Part shown: positions 58,097 to 64,000 of the stretch, in pieces | Layout: the number at the start of each line of letters is the position of its first letter | Numbering within the stretch: position 1 is the first letter of the stretch | Assembly: GCA_030762895.1 (NCBI GenBank) | Contig: CM061070.1 | Span: 34,685,652-34,749,651 of the forward strand | Source of the DNA: Sophora flavescens | Taxonomy: Eukaryota; Streptophyta; Magnoliopsida; Fabales; Fabaceae | Direction: 5' to 3' | Length of the DNA stretch: 64,000 nt | Notes under the pieces: model-generated | What the model was told of the DNA's origin: nothing | Seen by the model: the letters and a program-made list of their open reading frames with translations, nothing else | The model's database searches: none | Program-made: the position numbers and the translations under genes

Positions 58097-60056
58097 ATGG
58101 CAATGGAATTGGCAGGCACTCCTGGTTGGGTTTCAACCTTACTCCCATGGCTTGCAACCGTTGCCGTCCTCCTCCTCTTCAGCCGCCTTCTCCGCCGCAA
58201 CCGCCATAATCTGCCACCAGGTCCAAAGCCATGGCCCATCATAGGCAACCTCAACCTGATTGGACCCATCCCTCACAGGTCCATCCATGCTCTAAGCAAA
58301 AAATATGGACCCATCATACACATCTGGTTCGGCTCCAACCCTGTTGTTGTGGGCTCGTCCGTCGACATGGCCAAGGCCATACTCAAAACCCATGACGCCA
58401 CCCTTGCCGGCAGGCCCAAATTCACCGCTGGCAAGTACACAACCTACAATTATTCAAACATGACTTGGTCCCAATATGGCCCATACTTGAGACAAGCCCG
58501 TAGAATGTGCATGGTGGAACTTTTCAGTGCAAAACGCCTCGAGTCCAATGAGTATATTAGAAAGCAAGAGCTACGTGTTCTTTTAAATGAACTCTTCAAC
58601 TCTGCAAATAAAACCATCTTGTTGAAGGACCATCTTTCAACTATGAGCCTAGATGTCATAAGCCGCATGGTGTTGGGGAAGAACTACACGAAGAAGTCTG
58701 AAGATACTACAATTTCCCCTGAGGAGTTCAAGAAGATGTTGGATGAGTTGCTCTTTCTGAATGGGGTCATCAATATTGGTGATGTCATTCCTTGGATCAA
58801 TTTCTTGGACTTGCAGGGTTACATAAAGAGGATGAAGGCCTTGGCTAAGAAGTTTGATAGGTTTATGGAGCATGTGTTGGATGAACACATTGAGAGGAAG
58901 AAAGGGGTGAAGGATTATGTTGCCAAAGATATGGTTGATGTGATGTTGCAGTTTGCAGAGGATCCTACCCTTGAGGTCAAGATTGAGAGGCAAGGAGTCA
59001 AGGCTTTTACTCAGGTACATGGTTTATTATTCATCTTCAAATTATAAGTTCTTTGTTTTCTTTTGATGCGTAAGTTCTTGGCTTCCAAACTTCATAACAT
59101 TATTTCTTTGTTTTAATTTAATATTTGTTCTTTTATCTTAATTTTATAATAATTTTTATATTATACCTTTATTCTGTCGTATTTTATAATTTTTAATACT
59201 TTCCATATTCTCAAATTGATGTCGTGTCATATTCATGTCCCTTGTCTTATTATTGATGCTTCCTAGATCTTTGTTTGATTAAACTGAAAATAATCTTTCC
59301 CAATATGTAAATAGTCCACTGAACTTCTAGTACAAAATTATGGTACTAAATTACTATTAAATCTATCTGTACTTCGGTGACTTTTTTTTATTATTCATTT
59401 TGTCTCTTTGAAAACCATTTCCTCAGGACCTAATAGCAGGTGGGACAGGGAGCTTTGTTGTAACTGTAGAATGGGCAATCTCTGAGCTCTTGAAGAAGCC
59501 AGAGATATCAAAGAAGGCAACAGAGGAGCTAGACAGGGTGATAGGGAAAGAGAGATGGGTTGAAGAGAATGACCTTGTTAATTTACCTTATATTAATGAC
59601 ATTGTTAAAGAAGTAATGAGGTTGCACCCTGTGGCACCAATGTTAGTGCCAAGGCTAGCCAGGGAGGACTGTAATATTGATGGGTATGATATCCCTAAAG
59701 GGACCCAGGTGCTTGTTAATGTTTGGGCTATTGGTAGGGATCCTGAAATTTGGGACAACCCAGAGGAATTCCAACCAGAGAGGTTTCAAGGTAAGGATGT
59801 AGATGTGAAAGGGCATGACTATGAGTTGTTACCATTTGGTGCTGGTAGAAGGATGTGCCCTGGTTATGCTCTTGGACTTAGGGTGATTCAAGCTAGTTTG
59901 GCCAATCTCTTGCATGGCTTTAATTGGAGACTTCCTGATAATATGAAGAAGGAGGACTTGAATATGGAGGAGACTTTTGGGCTGTCCACTCCTAAGAAAA
60001 TACCTCTTGAAGCAGTTGTTGAGCCTAGGCTTGCACATCATCTTTATTCCCTTTGA
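58097..60056 (+). CDS. Cytochrome P450, CYP92-like (CYP71 clan), two exons
   Basis: Exon 1 is 58097-59014, the intron (GT...AG) is 59015-59426 and exon 2 is 59427-60056, giving 515 residues, normal for A-type P450s. An N-terminal membrane anchor spans about residues 12-32. The proline hinge LPPGPKPWPIIGN is at 39-51. The ExxR motif (EVMR) is at 368-371, PERF at 423-426 and the heme loop PFGAGRRMCPG has its Cys at 450. The intron position and motifs such as ELDRVIGKERWVEE and NMEETFGLSTPKK fit CYP92, whose members oxidise varied small metabolites at the ER. The substrate is unknown. Two key positions are unusual: the C-helix WxxxR Trp is Leu131, and the I-helix reads AGGTGSF, with Gly314 where an acidic residue is expected. 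It might be altered or weakened in function. Confidence 0.9.
59015..59426 (+). other. Intron 1 of the P450 gene
   Basis: A phase-0 intron, T-rich, from CAG|GTACAT to CCTCAG|GAC. Its second half is duplicated at 63250-63518. Confidence 0.9.
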
Positions 60057-60783
60057 ATATTGCCTCTACCCAATAAGATTAGGAATTGTGGGACTTGTGT
60101 AAGCTTAATGTTATGAATATGAATAATAAGGTGTGTGTGTGTTCTACATTTTTAATGTTACTGATTCGAGCAGAACAATAAATTCTTCCATCAGCGGAGA
60201 GATATTTTATTGATGTATGAATAATTACAAGTGCCATTGGAGGCTTATTCAATATGGCCTAGATACAAGAAAAACCCTAGGCTAATAGTGTTTGTGAGGG
60301 AGAGAGTCTCCTTGTGAAGAGGTAGGCTCTTATTATATAGCATTCTAAATGGGTCTAATCTGGGTCAATCTTTATGGAGTTGGCCCTTGTCCCGATTGAC
60401 CCAGTTGTTGTTGTTTTTGGGTTCTTTATGTTTTGTTTGAGTACTCAAGCGGTGATAACGTTCGACATGGATGTCTTCGTTGGGGTCTTAATCGTTATGA
60501 AATAATATGTCTTGAGAGCAAATGGGCCCTATCTTTGATATCTTTATAGGGCTTTCAACTATTTCTAATTTGACCAGCCCATGTTGGGCCTAGGCCCAAT
60601 CCGGGCGGGAACATGAGCCCCTAAGTCTCGAGCTGTATACAGGGAAGAGACTTCAAAACTTGGATTCTTCCGTTGTTTTTCTGGATTCTTCACAACCGAC
60701 CTACCTCTATATGACCGAACGAGCTTGTTGATTATCGAGCTGTGTTGATTAGGATGTTACCCAACCTATCTCTGTATGCCAAG
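60057..60783. other. P450 3' flank and unassigned sequence
   Basis: The first 80 bp are shared with the duplicate at 63.9 kb and include an AATAAT-type polyadenylation-like sequence near 60122. The remainder (for example GTGAGGGAGAGAGTCTCC near 60294) resembles transposon terminal sequence in composition, but no coding region or paired ends were found. Confidence 0.4.
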
Positions 60784-62816
60784 CTGATGGACTCCGACAA
60801 GTGTACCTGATCGAAGCGGGTAATAAAAACAGGGTAAGTAATTACCAAGATCGAACATAGGGATTGGATGGCCAATTGTAATCAATATTTAAGGGAAATA
60901 GTTAGGATTGACCAAGTCAAGAGAGAGTTTGTTGTGAAATCAAGTAGTACCAATTATCAAGAGTTCAATTAAAGCAAAAGCAAATATCAAGAATTTGTGG
61001 ATGACGAATGGAGAAGTTCTAAGGTTCGAATCCACCAACCCAATTAAACACATATCAAAAGTGATTATTTTCTATCCCAAGGTTCAATTACATGCCAATC
61101 AGGAACCTGAAATTATCCTAATGTCTCGGTCGAGCACCAGAGAAAATACCTAACATGCCAATCAACTATATCTTTATGATGACAAACATGCAAGATTCAT
61201 TAAGTTCTTGGTTCTCTATAACAATTGCACAAATCTCTTATTATATCTCTATCAATATTCAATTTGTGTTCTTAATTCAAGTCCTAAAGCATGAATCTCG
61301 GGTCGGACTCATCACGATTGACTAGTTAACCACGAGCCCATATGATCAACACATACAAAACAAAATTAAGAAACATAATTGAGAATTAGGGAGTAGAAAA
61401 CATCACAATTTCACTATGCCGTCATGAGCGGCTTTTCCGCTTCCTCGGAAAAGAGGATTAGTTCCTCACAGAGTACTTCAACATTCTCAATCCAAAAGTA
61501 AACATGAAATAAAACTGTAAAAGAGTATGTAAACCTAAACGAGACACAGCTTAAAAAAACTAGGATTGGGATTTGTCAATTCACATAACAACAAGCTATA
61601 TATAGGAGCCTGGTTCTGCGCTCGCTCGCGGGACGATCACTTAAGTTTGGTTCCATTCTGAATTTGAATCCTAGTGGGGCGAGACTGAAAAAGTCTTCAG
61701 AATCACGTGTCTGGCTCGTGGGGCGGGCGCTGTCTCACGGGGCGAGACTGAAAGACTCCAACGTCCTGCCTAGCATCAGTTCTGGCTCGCAGGGCGAGAC
61801 CTTGAAAAATTCCCTTTTGCTTGTTTTCTTCTATTATTCCAAGTTTCTTTGAGCTTCACTTTTAACCTGAAAATAAAAGTAGCACTTAGTGCTTTATTTA
61901 ACTAGAAAATAGTCAAAATACCTAAAAATTATTCCTAAGACTCAAAATGTTGCTTGTGAACAATGAAAGTCAAATTTGGGCTAAAACAAGAATAAACTCG
62001 TGCAATTGGTGTCAAAATTGATGTCTTTCTAGTCATAAAACTAGATGAACCAAAGGTTTATCAAAATACCCTAAACTTAAACTTTTCTTGTCCCCAAGCA
62101 AACCAAAAAAGACTCGAAAGCTAGATAAGCTTAATGGACTTAATCAACTTTGCCCAAATTTCATGCAAGTTTATCAATTCAATTTTTCATTCACGTTTCC
62201 CTTTCCTCACTTCAATTAATCAATCCCCAAATTCATCTACTTTAAACAAAGAAAAATTCGTCATTCATGTAATCATCAATCTAAGCAAATGATCCAAGTT
62301 ACACACAAAAGGGAGATCACCAATTTCAAATAATTGCCTTCCTCACAAGGGCATGTAGTATTTCACTCATTCGCTCAATTTGTCTTGACTATAAACTTTC
62401 ACTCAATTTCACATTTTAAGCGCACTTTCCGTGAATTTGATTTTCATCTCAAAAATAGTTCCCACGAAAACAAGCATGCAACATCAAAAGGTCTTTTAAA
62501 GGTTGTAATGGGGCATGGCTAAAGGTAGGATATACAAAGGTATTAGGCTTAAGACCCTACGAACTAAGAGAGGATGAAACTTTTTACACTTTTATTCTCA
62601 TTCTAATTCCTTTTTCCATTATTTTTTTTCTTTTTCACACTTTGGGTGGCTACAACCTATTTCCTTTGACACCCTTTTATTTTGTCCTTTTTTGGCATTT
62701 TTGTATTTTTCTTATTTTTTTCTTTTTCTCTTTTACCTTTGGCTTCAATCTTTTTATTTTTCTTTTTCTTATTCCCAAGTAACATGATAAACTCATTGTA
62801 GCCACCCCAAACTTAG
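60784..62816 (-). mobile_element. W-like LTR retroelement fragment (3' LTR plus 3' internal end)
   Basis: The LTR-like part is about 60784-62063. It ends GGTTTATCA like W, contains CTCGCGGGGCGAGA-type motifs at 61615-61800 and runs into CCTAAACTTAAACTTTTCTTG (near 62070), matching W at 43331 onward. Similarity to W's 3' internal region continues to CCCAAACTTAGTTTCT, where the MITE begins. The left boundary (TGATGGACTCC) is tentative. Coding and 5' parts are missing. Confidence 0.7.
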
Positions 62817-63139
62817 TTTCTAATTGTATTATACTGTAGTCAAACTATATGAATAAAGTATAGTATAGTATAGTATAGTATATGTATTCTTTGTATTCGC
62901 AAATTTAACCCATATTAAAATAATGTTTTTTATTAAAAAAATTAATTATATTAAAAAATAATTTTTTAATATGAATTAAAGTAATATTCGTTGTCAATAA
63001 TATTTTGCAATATAATCAGTTTTTTTAAATCAAAAAACATTATTTTAATGTGTTAAATTTGCGAATACAAAGAGTACATATACTATACTACAATATACTG
63101 TATTCATATAGTTTGACTACAATATAATACAACTAGAAA
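62817..63139. mobile_element. Foldback MITE with long terminal inverted repeats
   Basis: The ends TTTCTAATTGTATTATACTG and, inverted, TTTCTAGTTGTATTATATTG begin arms of about 110 bp each that pair almost throughout (left arm to about 62935, right arm from about 63032). The left arm carries an expanded AGTAT repeat (62853-62885). No coding capacity. The TSD is unclear. The superfamily was not assigned. Confidence 0.8.
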
Positions 63140-63249
63140 GTTTGAAATTTTGACCAACCTATGTGACAATTTGATTGGTCCAAAATTTACCATATGGATG
63201 ATGTAGTGGGTGGTGTAAAATATGGATGATGTACCATAATCACCCCTTC

Positions 63250-63905
63250 ATATTATACCTTTATTCTATCGTATTTTATAATTTTTAATACTTTCCATAT
63301 TCTCAAATTGATGTCGTGTCGTTTTCATGTCCCTTGTCTTATTATTGATGCTTCCTAGATTTTTGTTTAATTAAACTGAAAATAATCTTTCCCAATATGT
63401 AAATAGTCCACTGAACTTCTAGTACAAAATTATGGTACTAAATTACTATTAAATCTACCTGTACTTCGGTGACTTTTTTTATTATTCATTTTGTCTCTTT
63501 GAAATCCATTTCCTCAGGACCTAATAGCAGGTGGCACAGGGAGCTTTGTTGTAACTGTAGAATGGGCAATCTCTGAGCTCTTGAAGAAGCCAGAGATATC
63601 AAAGAAGGCAACAGAGGAGCTAGACAGGGTGATAGGGAAAGAGAGATGGGTTGAAGAGAATGACCGTGTTAATTTACCTTATATTAATGACATTGTTAAA
63701 GAAGTAATGAGGTTGCACCATGTGGCACCAATGTTAGTGCCAAGGCTAGCCAGGGAGGACTGTAATATTAATGGGTATGATATCCCCAAAGGGACCCAGG
63801 TGCTTGTTAATGTCTTTATTCCCTTTGAATATTGCCTCTACCCAATAAGATTAGGAATTGTGGGACTTGTGTAAGCTTAATGTTATAAATATGAATAATA
63901 AGGTG
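63250..63905 (+). pseudogene. Truncated duplicate of the P450 gene (intron end and part of exon 2)
   Basis: The copy matches 59158-60133 at about 98%. It contains the last 269 bp of the intron, the splice acceptor and exon 2 through GTQVLVNV. A deletion then removes sequence equivalent to 59723-60041 (about 319 bp), joining to the last codons and 3' flank. Exon 1, the PERF region and the heme-binding Cys are missing, and the frame after the junction differs. It shares the AGGTGSF I-helix sequence. It cannot encode a working P450. Confidence 0.93.
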
Positions 63906-63943
63906 GGTGGTTGATGGTTTTCTCTACAATTTGATATTTAATT

Positions 63944-63949
63944 AGTGTT

Positions 63950-64000
<51 letters not shown>
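63944..64000. repeat. (TTA)n then (TA)n microsatellite at window end
   Basis: TTA repeats give way to an uninterrupted TA run from about 63966 to the window end. Confidence 0.95.

Noticed and set aside
63581..63874. Second functional P450 gene
   Set aside because: It lacks exon 1 and the heme-binding region and has a frame-changing internal deletion. It is a fragment of the upstream gene.

Overview
This is a stretch of plant nuclear genome, almost certainly a eudicot. It has an intron-containing A-type cytochrome P450, Athila-like and Tekay-like Ty3/gypsy retroelements with tRNA-Asp and tRNA-iMet primer sites, CACTA transposons and a plant L1-type LINE fragment. The sequence alone does not identify the species. 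Only one intact host gene is visible: a CYP92-like P450 at 58.1-60.1 kb. All coordinates and comparisons are hand readings of the sequence.

Nearly everything left of 54.7 kb is a stack of nested transposable elements. I resolved it by matching broken frames across insertions and by finding target-site duplications (TSDs). The outermost layer is a minus-strand Tekay-like gag-only element (T; LTR fragment 37265-37448, body 37449-38769, other LTR 38770-54658). Each of its LTR regions carries a CACTA element. CACTA-1 (1-37264, left end outside the window) has its transposase gene split by retroelement X (5314-19850) and by a long LTR-like element A (20196-35302). X holds the young element Y (11426-18701). 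A holds element Z (22016-32406) and solo LTR V (33640-35031). Z holds B (23791-27616), a second copy of the A-type LTR. CACTA-2 (41053-54391, TSD AGC) has its transposase split by element W (41997-48842). The deepest chain is T > CACTA-1 > A > Z > B.

X, Y, Z and W are four Athila-like LTR elements. Each encodes Gag plus a retropepsin-like domain, followed by 1.5-1.8 kb of non-coding sequence. I saw no reverse transcriptase, RNase H or integrase in any of them. T encodes Gag only. The only reverse transcriptase sequence I recognise in the window is the broken LINE fragment at 56.9-57.5 kb. The retroelements therefore all look non-autonomous and would need enzymes supplied from elsewhere.

The most unusual signals are non-coding. 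GC-rich palindromes built on CACGGCC/GGCCGTG occur in the Athila-like LTRs, the A/B-type LTR, T (as a variant) and CACTA-2, and in X, Z and V they end about 65-75 bp from a TATA box. A 29-nt leader hairpin with a compensatory base-pair change is present in X, Z and V. A second hairpin is conserved near the 3' ends of X, Y and Z.

Right of 54.7 kb are an LTR-like remnant, the LINE fragment, the P450 gene, a W-like LTR fragment, a long-arm foldback MITE, a truncated duplicate of the P450 exon 2 region and a terminal TA microsatellite.
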